Assembly: GCA_000381565.1 (NCBI GenBank)
Contig: KB906724.1
Coordinates: 1,307,802 to 1,371,801 of the forward strand
Length of the DNA stretch: 64,000 nucleotides
Direction: 5' to 3'
Source: Oxalobacteraceae bacterium AB_14
GTDB taxonomy: Bacteria; Pseudomonadota; Gammaproteobacteria; Burkholderiales; Burkholderiaceae_D
The notes beneath the pieces are model-generated. The model did not search any database. It was not told the DNA's origin and saw only the letters and a list, made by a program, of their open reading frames with translations. Below, piece after piece: positions 17,102 to 26,663 of this stretch. The stretch's first letter is position 1, and the number at the start of each line of letters is the position of its first letter. Both the position numbers and the translations under genes were made by a program.

Positions 17102-17473
17102 TCAGGTCCGCGCCAGCAAGGCGACCCCGATCAGGATGACGCCGATGCCGACCATGCGCTGCACCGTCAGCGCTTCGCCGAACATATACCAGGCGCCGAT
17201 GGCGGCGACCACGTAGCCCAGCGACAGCATCGGGTAGGCGATCGTCACGTCCACCCGCGACAGCGCGATGATCCACACCACCACCGACAGCACGTAGCAG
17301 GTCAGGCCGCCGATGATGGGCAGCTGCATCGCCACCTTGAGGCCGACCGCGAACAGATTGTCCATCGACAGGTGGATCGCGCCGACGTTGTTGGCGCCCG
17401 CCTTGAGCAGCAGCTGGGCCAGGGCGTTCAGCAGCACGCCGGCGATGATGAAGCCGAAAGTTGCAATGTTCAT
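17102..17473 (-). CDS. SMR/EamA-type small membrane protein, probable ArnE/ArnF-like flippase subunit
   Basis: A 123-residue protein with four predicted helices (IATFGFIIAGVLLNALAQLL, LPIIGGLTCYVLSVVVWIIA, the YPMLSLGYVVAAIGAWYMFG pair, MVGIGVILIGVALL). Placed between arnT and arnB, it most likely flips undecaprenyl-phosphate-Ara4N to the periplasm. E. coli uses an ArnE/ArnF heterodimer, but only one subunit is present here, so a homodimer or a partner elsewhere is implied. Confidence 0.8.
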   Translation of the reverse strand: MNIATFGFIIAGVLLNALAQLLLKAGANNVGAIHLSMDNLFAVGLKVAMQLPIIGGLTCYVLSVVVWIIALSRVDVTIAYPMLSLGYVVAAIGAWYMFGEALTVQRMVGIGVILIGVALLART

Positions 17474-17489
17474 GTGTATTCTTGATCAG

Positions 17490-19151
17490 TTATAGGTTGG
17501 CCACGACGACGCGGCGTGTATCTTCAGCGACCACGCGCATGGCCAGGCCGTCCGCCTTCAGCTCTGCATACTTCTCCGGGCTGAGGATGGCGAGCGCCTT
17601 GACGCCTTGCTGGATGTGTTGATTCCAGCGCACGACGAACTCGTCGACCGTCGGAATCGACAGCTGCGGCTGCTGGCGCAGGCCGAAGGTGAACTCGTCC
17701 CAGTAGTCGACCAGCACCACGGTGCGTTGCAGGTAGAAGGTCATCGACTGCTCGTAGGTGCTGACCGAATAGATCGTGGTGTCGGGCTTGAGTTCCGGCA
17801 GCATCTTCAGCGCCACCGCTTTGCCGGAGCGCATTTTGCCATACGGCTCGAAGCCGGTCAGTATCAGCTGGGTGGCGGCGAAGCCGGCGATGGCCATGGT
17901 CAGCACGGTCAGGTCGCGCCGCAGCTGGCGCGCGTGCAGCAGCGCCAGCGCGCCGCCGGCGGCGGCGACGATGCCGGCCATCAGTACCCACGGCTGGTAG
18001 GCTTCGAGCAGCGCGGTTTCCTCGGGATGGCGCACCGCCATGGTGACCATCTGCGGCACGGCGGCCACGCCGGCCAGGCCGATCAGCACCAGCAGGCCGG
18101 CGGCGATCATGCGGCTGCGGCGCGAGGCGTTCTCCAGGTCGACCGCGATCAGCAGGGCCAGCGCCGGGAAGATCGGCAGGATGTAGCCGGGCAGCTTGGA
18201 GCTGGAATAGCTGAAGAAGAAGAAAATGAACACGGCCCAGATCAACAGCAGCAGCTTGGGCTGGAACACGCCGTTGCGTTCGCGCCGCAGCGCGCCCCAC
18301 AGCGCCTGCGGCAGCAGGCCCAGCCACGGCACGATGCCGGGCGCCAGCATCACGAAGAAGTAGTACCATGCGCCTTCGCGGTGGTGGGTCTTGAGGAAGA
18401 AGCGTTCCCAGTGCTCGTGCACAAAGAAGAAGTAGGGCTGCTCGGGGTTGCGCAGCGCCACCAGCACGAACCACGGCGTGGCGACGGCGAAGAACAGCAG
18501 CAGGCCCTTGCCCAGGTGCAGGCGCTTCCAGATGGCGAGATCGCCCGACAGCGCCGAGTACAGCACCAGCACCGCGCCCGGCAGCACCAGGCCGATCAGG
18601 CCCTTGGCCAGCACCGCCAGCGCCATGCCGGCCCAGCAGACCAGCATCCAGTTGCGGCGCTCGTTCTCGCCGGCGCCGTCGCGCTGGGCGACCATGACCG
18701 CGCACAGCACGATGGTCATCATGCCCGACAAGCTCATGTCGAGCGAATCGATCTGGCCGGAAGCGACCCAGAACAGGCTGGAGCCGAGCGCCAGCGCGGC
18801 GTAGAAGCCGGCGCGGGCGCCGAACACGCGCTTGCCGGCGTAGCCGGTCAGCAGCACGCCGCCCAGGCCGCACAGGCCGGTCCACAGGCGCGCCTGCCAC
18901 TCGCCCAGGCCGAACACGGCGAACGAGGCCGCGTTCATCCAGGTTTGCAGCGGCGGCTTTTCAAAATACTTGATGCCGTTCAGGCGGGTGGTGATCCAGT
19001 CGCCGGTGCTGAACATTTCGCGCGCCATTTCGGCGTAGCGGCCCTCGTCGGGCGGCACCAGCGTGCGCACGCCCAGCACGTACAGCCAGACGATGATGAA
19101 TACGGCCAGCAGCGACCAGACGATTTTCTTGGAGTTGTGCAGGTCGTTCAT
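17490..19151 (-). CDS. arnT: Lipid A Ara4N transferase, ArnT-like GT83 membrane glycosyltransferase
   Basis: A 553-residue polytopic protein with the GT-C fold. The first periplasmic loop holds the acidic PPDEGRYAEMAREM motif, followed by WITTRLNGIKYFEKPPLQTW, both characteristic of ArnT. About a dozen hydrophobic helices run to residue 420, then a periplasmic C-terminal domain. It transfers L-Ara4N from undecaprenyl phosphate to lipid A, lowering surface charge and giving polymyxin resistance. Its start overlaps the stop of the upstream gene (TGATG). Confidence 0.88.
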   Translation of the reverse strand: MNDLHNSKKIVWSLLAVFIIVWLYVLGVRTLVPPDEGRYAEMAREMFSTGDWITTRLNGIKYFEKPPLQTWMNAASFAVFGLGEWQARLWTGLCGLGGVLLTGYAGKRVFGARAGFYAALALGSSLFWVASGQIDSLDMSLSGMMTIVLCAVMVAQRDGAGENERRNWMLVCWAGMALAVLAKGLIGLVLPGAVLVLYSALSGDLAIWKRLHLGKGLLLFFAVATPWFVLVALRNPEQPYFFFVHEHWERFFLKTHHREGAWYYFFVMLAPGIVPWLGLLPQALWGALRRERNGVFQPKLLLLIWAVFIFFFFSYSSSKLPGYILPIFPALALLIAVDLENASRRSRMIAAGLLVLIGLAGVAAVPQMVTMAVRHPEETALLEAYQPWVLMAGIVAAAGGALALLHARQLRRDLTVLTMAIAGFAATQLILTGFEPYGKMRSGKAVALKMLPELKPDTTIYSVSTYEQSMTFYLQRTVVLVDYWDEFTFGLRQQPQLSIPTVDEFVVRWNQHIQQGVKALAILSPEKYAELKADGLAMRVVAEDTRRVVVANL

Positions 19152-19564
19152 CAGGCGGGCTTGGCCTCGTGGTCGATCGAGTTGTCAGTCGAGCTGTCGA
19201 TGATGAGGGCGAGCGTGACCTTGCGGCCTTCGCCCATCAGGATGTTGTAGGTGCGGCAGGCGGCCTGGCTGTCCATGCATTCGACGCCGATGCGGCGCAT
19301 GGTCAGCGCGGCCGTCAGGCGCGGGTGGATGAAGCGCTGTTTGGCGCCGGTGCCGAGGATGACCACGTCCGGGTGGTCGGCGCCTATGGTGTCGAAATGC
19401 TCTGCGGTAATAGATTCGAAGCTGGGGGCGTCCCAGGCGCGCGGCGGGATTTCCGGCAGCACGATCAGGCTGTAGTGGTAGCGCTGGGCGTTGATTTCGA
19501 CGCCGGTTTCATCGTAACCGGTCACCGTCTGGTATTTTTGAGTATCGCTGGCGTGGAGCTTCAT
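19151..19564 (-). CDS. Mth938-like domain protein
   Basis: A 137-residue small globular protein of the Mth938/NDUFAF3 fold (DUF498): TVTGYDETGVEINAQRYHYSLIVLP, a central HPDVVILGTGAKQRFIHP and VECMDSQAACRTYNILMGEGRKV. The molecular role is unknown. The ATG at 19562-19564 was chosen because the preceding codons are not family-like. It is first of the minus-strand arn transcription unit, coupled to arnT by a one-base overlap, and divergent from alaA. Confidence 0.82.
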   Translation of the reverse strand: MKLHASDTQKYQTVTGYDETGVEINAQRYHYSLIVLPEIPPRAWDAPSFESITAEHFDTIGADHPDVVILGTGAKQRFIHPRLTAALTMRRIGVECMDSQAACRTYNILMGEGRKVTLALIIDSSTDNSIDHEAKPA

Positions 19565-19760
19565 GACAGAAATCGTGGGTTTAGTCGGCAAAAGAAGCGC
19601 CATTGTAGCGTTTTTCCGGGGCGATCCTGCGCTTTCCACCCCTTACAGGTTGATTAAATGGGATGCTTTCGGCAGAATGGATCTTTTCGCATTGCAGCAC
19701 GGGCCGCCGGGGCGTTTTGGCAGTCCTGAGCGGTTTGCCTCACCTAGACAGGATTTTATT

Positions 19761-20993
19761 TTGCGACCGATTCAAAAATCGAACAAATTAGCGGAAGTCT
19801 GCTACGAGATCCGCGGCCCGGTGCCGGAAAAAGCCCGGCAAATGGAAGAAGAAGGCCATAAGATCACGAAGTTGAATATCGGCAACCTCGCCGTGTTCGG
19901 TTTCGATCCGCCCGATGAAATCGTCCAGGACATGAAGATCAACCTGCACAATGCTGCGGGCTACACCGATTCCAAGGGCATGTTCGCGCCGCGCAAGGCC
20001 GTGGTGCACTACACCCAGGGCAAGAACATCGCCGGTGTGAACATCGAGGATGTTTACCTGGGCAATGGCGCGTCCGAGCTGATCGTCATGTCGATGAACG
20101 CGCTGCTCAACACCGGCGACGAGGTGCTGGTGCCGGCGCCCGACTATCCGCTGTGGACGGCGGCGGTGTCGCTGTCGGGCGGCACGCCGGTGCACTATGT
20201 GTGCGACGAGATGCAGGACTGGTATCCGGACATCGAGGACATGCGCCGCAAGATCACCTCCAACACGCGCGCCATCGTCGTCATCAACCCCAACAATCCG
20301 ACCGGCGCGCTGTACCCGGTCGAGTTGCTGCTGCAGATCATCGAACTGGCGCGCCAGCACCAGCTGATCATCTACGCCGACGAAATCTACGACAAGGTGC
20401 TGTACGACGGCGCCGAGCACGTCTCGATCGCCTCGCTGGCGGACGACGTGCTGTTCGTCACCTTCAACGGCCTGTCGAAGAACTACCGCGCCTGCGGCTA
20501 CCGCGCCGGCTGGATGGTGGTGTCGGGCCAGAAAGACCATGCGAAAGATTACATCGAGGGCCTCAACATGCTGGCCTCGATGCGCCTGTGCGCCAACGCG
20601 CCGGGCCAGTTTGCGATCCAGACCGCGCTTGGCGGCTACCAGTCGATCCAGGACCTGGTGGGGCCGGGCGGGCGCCTGCTCAAGCAGCGCGACCTGGCCT
20701 ACCAGCTGCTCACCGATATTCCAGGCGTAACTTGCGTCAAGCCGAAAGCTGCGCTGTACATGTTCCCACGCCTCGATCCGAAGATCTACCCGATCGCGGA
20801 CGACCAGCAGTTCGCCTACGAGCTGCTGGCCGAAACCAAGGTGCTGATCGTCCAGGGCAGCGGCTTCAACTGGATCGCGCCGGATCACTTCCGCGTCGTG
20901 TTCCTGCCGAATTCGGACGATATGATCGAAGCCTTCGGCCGTATCGCCAAGTTCATGGAAGGCTACCGGAAACGTCACGGCGCCAGCTTCTAA
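19761..20993 (+). CDS. alaA: Alanine-forming PLP aminotransferase (AlaA-like), TTG start
   Basis: A class I/II aminotransferase of 410 residues, closely similar in sequence pattern to E. coli AlaA: KSNKLAEVCYEIRGPV, INPNNPTGALYPVELL, the PLP Lys in FNGLSKNYRACGYRAGW, and NMLASMRLCAN. It transfers amino groups between glutamate and pyruvate to make alanine. The start is a TTG at 19761: AGGA lies 7 bases upstream and the protein then begins at the family start (RPIQKSNKL). Earlier in-frame ATGs add a 66-residue leader unlike the family. hom follows on the same strand. Confidence 0.87.
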   Translation: MRPIQKSNKLAEVCYEIRGPVPEKARQMEEEGHKITKLNIGNLAVFGFDPPDEIVQDMKINLHNAAGYTDSKGMFAPRKAVVHYTQGKNIAGVNIEDVYLGNGASELIVMSMNALLNTGDEVLVPAPDYPLWTAAVSLSGGTPVHYVCDEMQDWYPDIEDMRRKITSNTRAIVVINPNNPTGALYPVELLLQIIELARQHQLIIYADEIYDKVLYDGAEHVSIASLADDVLFVTFNGLSKNYRACGYRAGWMVVSGQKDHAKDYIEGLNMLASMRLCANAPGQFAIQTALGGYQSIQDLVGPGGRLLKQRDLAYQLLTDIPGVTCVKPKAALYMFPRLDPKIYPIADDQQFAYELLAETKVLIVQGSGFNWIAPDHFRVVFLPNSDDMIEAFGRIAKFMEGYRKRHGASF

Positions 20994-20998
20994 CTTCG

Positions 20999-21028
20999 CC
21001 GTCATTCCCGCGAAAGCGGGAATGACGG
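20999..21028. repeat. 13-bp stem, GAAA-loop hairpin of the dispersed ATTCCCGC...GCGGGAAT type
   Basis: CCGTCATTCCCGC-GAAA-GCGGGAATGACGG lies 5 bases after the alaA stop and 25 before hom. It is a perfect inverted repeat with a stable tetraloop. The core resembles small dispersed repeats common in betaproteobacterial genomes (dRS3/REP-like), so it may be a mobile or processing element as well as an attenuator between the two genes. No U tract follows. Confidence 0.8.
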
Positions 21029-21052
21029 GTTTAAATTATAGAAACGATTTAT

Positions 21053-22375
21053 ATGAAACCCATCAAAGTAGGTTTGCTCGGCGTCGGTAACGTCGGCGGC
21101 GGCACGTTCGACGTGTTGTTGCGCAATCAGGAAGAAATCCGCCGCCGCGCCGGCCGCGGCATCGAAATCGTCGCCGTCTCGGCCCGCAACCTGGAGCGCG
21201 CCACGGCCCGCACCGGCGGCAAGGTCAAGGTGGTGGCCAGCCCGTTCGAGATCGTCAACGATCCGGAAATCGACATCGTCGTCGAGCTGATCGGCGGCTA
21301 CGACGAAGCCAAAGCGCTGGTGCTGCAGGCGATCGCCAACGGCAAGCACGTGGTCACCGCCAACAAGGCGCTGCTGGCCGTGCACGGCAACGAGATCTTC
21401 GCCGCCGCGCAGGCCAAGGGCGTGATGGTGGCGTTCGAGGCGGCCGTGGCCGGCGGCATCCCCATCATCAAGGCGCTGCGCGAAGGCCTGACCGCCAACC
21501 GCATCGAATGGCTGGCCGGCATCATCAACGGCACCACCAACTTCATCCTGTCCGAGATGCGCGACAAGGGCCTGGACTTCGCCACCGTGCTCAAGCAGGC
21601 GCAGCAACTGGGCTACGCCGAGGCCGACCCGACCTTCGACATCGAAGGCGTGGACGCGGCGCACAAGGCCACCATCATGTCGGCGATCGCCTTCGGCATC
21701 CCGGTGCAGTTCGACAAGGCGCACGTCGAGGGCATCTCCAAGCTCAATGCCATCGACATCCGCTACGCCGAGCAGCTGGGCTACCGCATCAAGCTGCTGG
21801 GCATCGCCAAGCGCGCCAAGGTCAACGGCGTGGAAGGCGTGGAGCTGCGCGTGCATCCGACGCTGATCCCGGCCAAGCGCCTGATCGCCAACGTCGAAGG
21901 CGCGATGAACGCGGTGCTGGTGCAGGGCGACGCCGTCGGCGCCACGCTGTACTACGGCAAGGGCGCCGGTTCCGAGCCGACCGCCTCGGCCGTGATCGCC
22001 GACCTGGTCGACATCACCCGCCTGGCCACGGCCGACGCCGAGCACCGCGTGCCGCACCTGGCCTTCCAGCCGAACGCGATGACCGATATCGAGATCTTGC
22101 CGATGTCGGAAATCACCACCAGCTACTACCTGCGGATGAACGTCAGCGACCAGCCGGGCGTGCTGGCCGACCTGACCCGCATCCTGGCCGACGCCACCAT
22201 CTCGATCGACGCCATGATGCAGAAGGAACCGGCGGAAGGCGAAACCCGCACCGACATCATCTTCCTGACGCACCAGACGCAGGAGAAGAACGTGCTGGCG
22301 GCGATCGCCAAGATCGAAGGCCTGGCCACCGTGTGCGGCAACGTCACCAAGATCCGCCTGGAAAACCTGAGCTGA
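21053..22375 (+). CDS. hom: Homoserine dehydrogenase with C-terminal ACT domain
   Basis: A 440-residue NAD(P)-dependent enzyme converting aspartate semialdehyde to homoserine, the branch point to Met and Thr. GLLGVGNVGGGTF binds the nucleotide, VTANKALLAVHG supplies the catalytic Lys region and GIINGTTNFILSEM is the homoserine-dehydrogenase signature. The ACT domain from about 355 (YYLRMNVSDQPGVLADLTRIL) is the expected Thr feedback site. In most betaproteobacteria hom is followed by thrC, but here the next gene is on the opposite strand. Confidence 0.95.
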   Translation: MKPIKVGLLGVGNVGGGTFDVLLRNQEEIRRRAGRGIEIVAVSARNLERATARTGGKVKVVASPFEIVNDPEIDIVVELIGGYDEAKALVLQAIANGKHVVTANKALLAVHGNEIFAAAQAKGVMVAFEAAVAGGIPIIKALREGLTANRIEWLAGIINGTTNFILSEMRDKGLDFATVLKQAQQLGYAEADPTFDIEGVDAAHKATIMSAIAFGIPVQFDKAHVEGISKLNAIDIRYAEQLGYRIKLLGIAKRAKVNGVEGVELRVHPTLIPAKRLIANVEGAMNAVLVQGDAVGATLYYGKGAGSEPTASAVIADLVDITRLATADAEHRVPHLAFQPNAMTDIEILPMSEITTSYYLRMNVSDQPGVLADLTRILADATISIDAMMQKEPAEGETRTDIIFLTHQTQEKNVLAAIAKIEGLATVCGNVTKIRLENLS

Positions 22376-22391
22376 TTCTGGCGCTTGGACG

Positions 22392-22426
22392 AAAAAAGCC
22401 GGACAGCGTCTACGCACGCTGTCCGG
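22392..22426 (-). terminator. Intrinsic terminator between convergent hom and the BON gene
   Basis: An 11-bp stem (CCGGACAGCGT 22399-22409 with ACGCTGTCCGG 22416-22426) has a 6-base loop. On the minus strand it is followed by CTTTTTTC, terminating the BON gene. The stem may also stop hom transcripts from the other side. Confidence 0.85.
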
Positions 22427-22471
22427 TAAAGACTTGCTCCTATTAACGGGGTACTACTTCCTGGTTACTGC

Positions 22472-22798
22472 TTACTTCGAAGCGACGGTCAGCTCGCTCT
22501 TCACTTCCTTCACGCCCGGCACGGCCGAGGCGACCTGGATCGCCTTGGTGCCGATGTCGGTGCTCGCGACCGAGCCGCTCAGCACCACCACGCCGTCGCT
22601 GGTGGTCACGCCGATTTGTTTTTGATCTGCCAGGGAAGCCTTGATTTTGCTGGTGATGGCGTCGTCATTGGTGGCGGTGCCGGTCTTGGCGGCGCCGGCC
22701 ATCGCCGCTTCGGTCTGGGCGTATGCGGTGCCGGTGGCGGCAGCGGCGGTCAGGGTGGCGGCAACCAGCAGGCGGGCGATCAGTTTGGTAGTCATCAT
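22472..22798 (-). CDS. BON-domain periplasmic protein (OsmY-like)
   Basis: A 108-residue protein with signal peptide LIARLLVAATLTAAAATGTAYA and one BON domain: DDAITSKIKASLADQK, VVVLSGSVASTDIGTKAIQVA, VPGVKEVKSELTVA. BON domains bind phospholipid membranes or peptidoglycan and are common in envelope-stress proteins. A consensus sigma-54 promoter lies 57 bases upstream and the adjacent gene is a sigma-54 activator, so stress control through the QseF-like regulator is likely (inferred). Confidence 0.88.
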   Translation of the reverse strand: MMTTKLIARLLVAATLTAAAATGTAYAQTEAAMAGAAKTGTATNDDAITSKIKASLADQKQIGVTTSDGVVVLSGSVASTDIGTKAIQVASAVPGVKEVKSELTVASK

Positions 22799-22854
22799 GA
22801 TGTGCTTCCTTTTTCAGTTTGAGGGTGAAACGTCAGTGACGTTATCCTCTCCTT

Positions 22855-22871
22855 TGCAAGCCCCGTGCCAG
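22855..22871 (-). promoter_or_regulatory. Consensus sigma-54 (-24/-12) promoter of the BON gene
   Basis: The minus strand reads CTGGCACGGGGCTTGCA, matching the consensus YTGGCACGRNNNTTGCW at every fixed position. It lies 57 bases before the BON start codon and points at that gene. Confidence 0.9.
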
Positions 22872-22963
22872 CTCCGGAAAACCGTTTAAAATCAAACGCT
22901 TGAGTGCGATTTTTCAGCCGGGACCGGTTCGGTCGTGGCATTTCCGGCCAGATTGCCCCGACT

Positions 22964-22983
22964 TTGTCGGGAGATGGCGACAA
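22964..22983. promoter_or_regulatory. Candidate upstream activator site (TTGTCG-N8-CGACAA) for the QseF/GlrR-like regulator
   Basis: TTGTCG and CGACAA form a perfect 6-bp dyad, about 95 bases upstream of the sigma-54 promoter, the usual distance for enhancer sites. E. coli GlrR recognises TGTC-N12-GACA; here the TGTC/GACA halves are 10 bases apart. The assignment is inference. Confidence 0.5.
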
Positions 22984-23023
22984 GCTTCCGCCGCCATTTT
23001 GCAAGTGCTTGATTTGTCGGTGT

Positions 23024-24489
<1,466 letters not shown>

Positions 24490-24493
<4 letters not shown>

Positions 24494-25071
24494 TTGATCA
24501 CCGCCTGCGGACCCGGCGCCGGACGGGCCGGCAAGGTGCGCTCGATGGTCTTCAAGCCTTCCAGCATCTCGTTGAGCTGGTCGATGCGGCGCAGGCTGTC
24601 CTTTTGCTGCACGGCCAGTTTGTCGGCATGTTCGGCCAACCGGCGCGTCTCCGCGCAATTGCTGGACAACAGCTGGGCCAGCGCCTTGAACGGTTGCGCC
24701 TCGGTGTCGGCCGAGGTGGCCACGCTGTCGAGCAGCGCCTGCGCGCGCGCCAGGTCGCCGCCGCCGCGCGTGAGCATCAGCACCATGCCCATCTGGATCG
24801 CCACGCGCGGGCTGCGCTGTTGCAGGCCCAGTCCGCTCAACTCCTTGAGCAGGTCGCCCTGGCTCATCTTGCGCAGCTGCTGGTGGTAGCCGAGCAGCGG
24901 ACCGACCTCGTCCGGCGGCGCTGGCGGCGGCAGGTCGACGATGGCCGGCGGCGGCGGCAGCGTCGTTTCGGCCGGCGTCGGCAAGCTCGGCCGGGGCGAG
25001 CTCAGCGTGCAGGCTGCCAGCGACAGGCTGAGCACCAACAACAGCAGGGGGGAAGCCAAGTCATATTTCAT
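24490..25071 (-). CDS. qseG: QseG/YfhG-like lipoprotein
   Basis: A 193-residue protein with a lipoprotein signal (LLLLVLSLSLAAC; lipobox LAAC, Cys about residue 21), a Pro-rich linker and helical segments ending in a long coiled-coil-like helix (LAEHADKLAVQQKDSLRRID). Its position between the QseE-like kinase and QseF-like regulator, with overlaps of 11 and 4 bases, identifies it as the envelope lipoprotein that modulates the kinase. Overall sequence similarity to the enteric protein is weak, so the name rests partly on synteny. Confidence 0.75.
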
Positions 25072-26485
25072 AGGGTAGTTCGATCCGGAAGTGCGCGCCC
25101 TGGTCGGAGGGCAGCAGTTGCAAGGCGCCGTCATGGGCGGCGATGTATTCGTGGACGATGGACAGGCCGATGCCATTGCCCCGGCGCGCGCCGGCCGGCT
25201 GGCGCGCGCCCTGGTAAAACGGTTCGAAGATGCGCGCGGCGTCGGCCGGCGCCACGCCCGGCCCCTGGTCGATGCAGTCGAGCAGCAGCTTGCCGTCCGC
25301 CTGGGCCAGGCGGAACACGATCTGTCCGCCGGGCGGACTGAAGCGCAGCGCGTTCGACAGCAGGTTGCCGGCGACCACCGCCAGCTTGTCGGCGTCGACG
25401 GCGATGGGCGCGGCCCGGCCTTCGATCGCCACGCTCAGCCCGCCCGCCTGCCATTGCAGGCGCTGGCCGGCGACCGACCGCGCCAGCAGCGCCGCCATGT
25501 CGGTCGGCGCGCGCTGCAGGTGATGGGCGTCGAAGGTGGCGGCGTTGTAGCGCAGCAGCGCCTCGATCTGCGACTGCAGCGCCGCCGTGTTCTGGTTCAG
25601 GATGGCGGCGATCTCGCGCTGGTTGGGCGACAGCGCGCCGGCCACGCCGTCCTCCAGCAGCGCCACGCCTTCGCGCAGCGCCGCCAGCGGCGTCTTCAGT
25701 TCATGCGAGATGTGGCGCAGGAAGCGCGCCTTGTCGGCCTCCAGGTCCGACAGCCGCTGGCGCAGCCAGTTCAGCTGCTGGCCCACATGCTGCAGGTCGC
25801 TGGGGCCGCGCACCACGATGGGCTGGTCGTAGCGGTTCTCGCCCAGCCGGTCGATCGCCGATTCGATCTGCGCCAGCGGCCGCGACAGCCACAGGCCGAA
25901 GCCGCCCGCCAGCAGCGCCGCCAGCACGATGGACGCCATCACTTGCCCCTTCAATACGCCGCGCCGCTGGTCCAGCTCGCTGAGCAGCGCGCCGTTGCGG
26001 CGATCGACTTCCTGTTTGACCTCGTCGGCCAGTTCGGCGTTCACCGACGGCAGCGGCGCCAGCACTTTTTCCAGCGCCCGCTGGCGCGCGCCGGATAGCG
26101 GCCGCGCCGGCGCCTGCAGCATGTCCCATGCCTGCTCGCCGGCGTGGCGCCAGCGCTCGAAGGTGGCGGGCGGCGCGTAGGGCAGGGCGCTGGCCACCGC
26201 GTCCAGCGCCGTGCGCGCCTCGCGCCAGGCGTCGGCGTAGCGCTTGCGGAAGGCGGGATCGTCCAGCACCAGGAACTGGCGCGCGCTGCGCGCCATCGCC
26301 ACGCTGCGCTCGGCCAGTTGTTGGGTGTTTTCGGTCAGTGCCAGGGCGTGGCGTCCGCTGTCGCGGCTGTGGGCGGCGAGCCGGTCGAGGGTCCACAACG
26401 CGTGCAGCGATGCGGCGCTCAGCAGCACGGCGATCAACAGGAAGACGCCCAGCAGCAGCTGGCGAAACGAAAGTTTCGTGAGCAT
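25061..26485 (-). CDS. qseE: Sensor histidine kinase, QseE/GlrK-like
   Basis: A 474-residue inner-membrane kinase: TM1 near residues 10-30, a helical periplasmic sensor to about 175, TM2, HAMP (SRPLAQIESAIDRLGENRYDQ), H-box FLRHISHELKTPL, N-box NLLSNALRFSPPGG and G-boxes DQGPGVAP and NGIGLSIV. It starts at the ATG at 26483-26485, directly before a hydrophobic helix. First gene of the qseE-qseG-qseF unit; the expected partner is the sigma-54 regulator two genes on. The 178-base gap upstream to the divergent chemoreceptor gene should hold both promoters. Confidence 0.87.
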   Translation of the reverse strand: MLTKLSFRQLLLGVFLLIAVLLSAASLHALWTLDRLAAHSRDSGRHALALTENTQQLAERSVAMARSARQFLVLDDPAFRKRYADAWREARTALDAVASALPYAPPATFERWRHAGEQAWDMLQAPARPLSGARQRALEKVLAPLPSVNAELADEVKQEVDRRNGALLSELDQRRGVLKGQVMASIVLAALLAGGFGLWLSRPLAQIESAIDRLGENRYDQPIVVRGPSDLQHVGQQLNWLRQRLSDLEADKARFLRHISHELKTPLAALREGVALLEDGVAGALSPNQREIAAILNQNTAALQSQIEALLRYNAATFDAHHLQRAPTDMAALLARSVAGQRLQWQAGGLSVAIEGRAAPIAVDADKLAVVAGNLLSNALRFSPPGGQIVFRLAQADGKLLLDCIDQGPGVAPADAARIFEPFYQGARQPAGARRGNGIGLSIVHEYIAAHDGALQLLPSDQGAHFRIELPYEI

Positions 26486-26663
26486 CGTCGTTAAATAGTC
26501 TCTATATGGTCTGAATGATATGACCAAAGCGGCCCTACAGCCCGTTCGATTGGCGGCGTTGTTGTTCGGCACGGATGCGGAATTTTAGGTTGCGCATGGC
26601 AACACTATTCGATTACGCTGATTTGCAAATATGCTTGTGCCGATTTAACCTTTGGGGAGTGTC

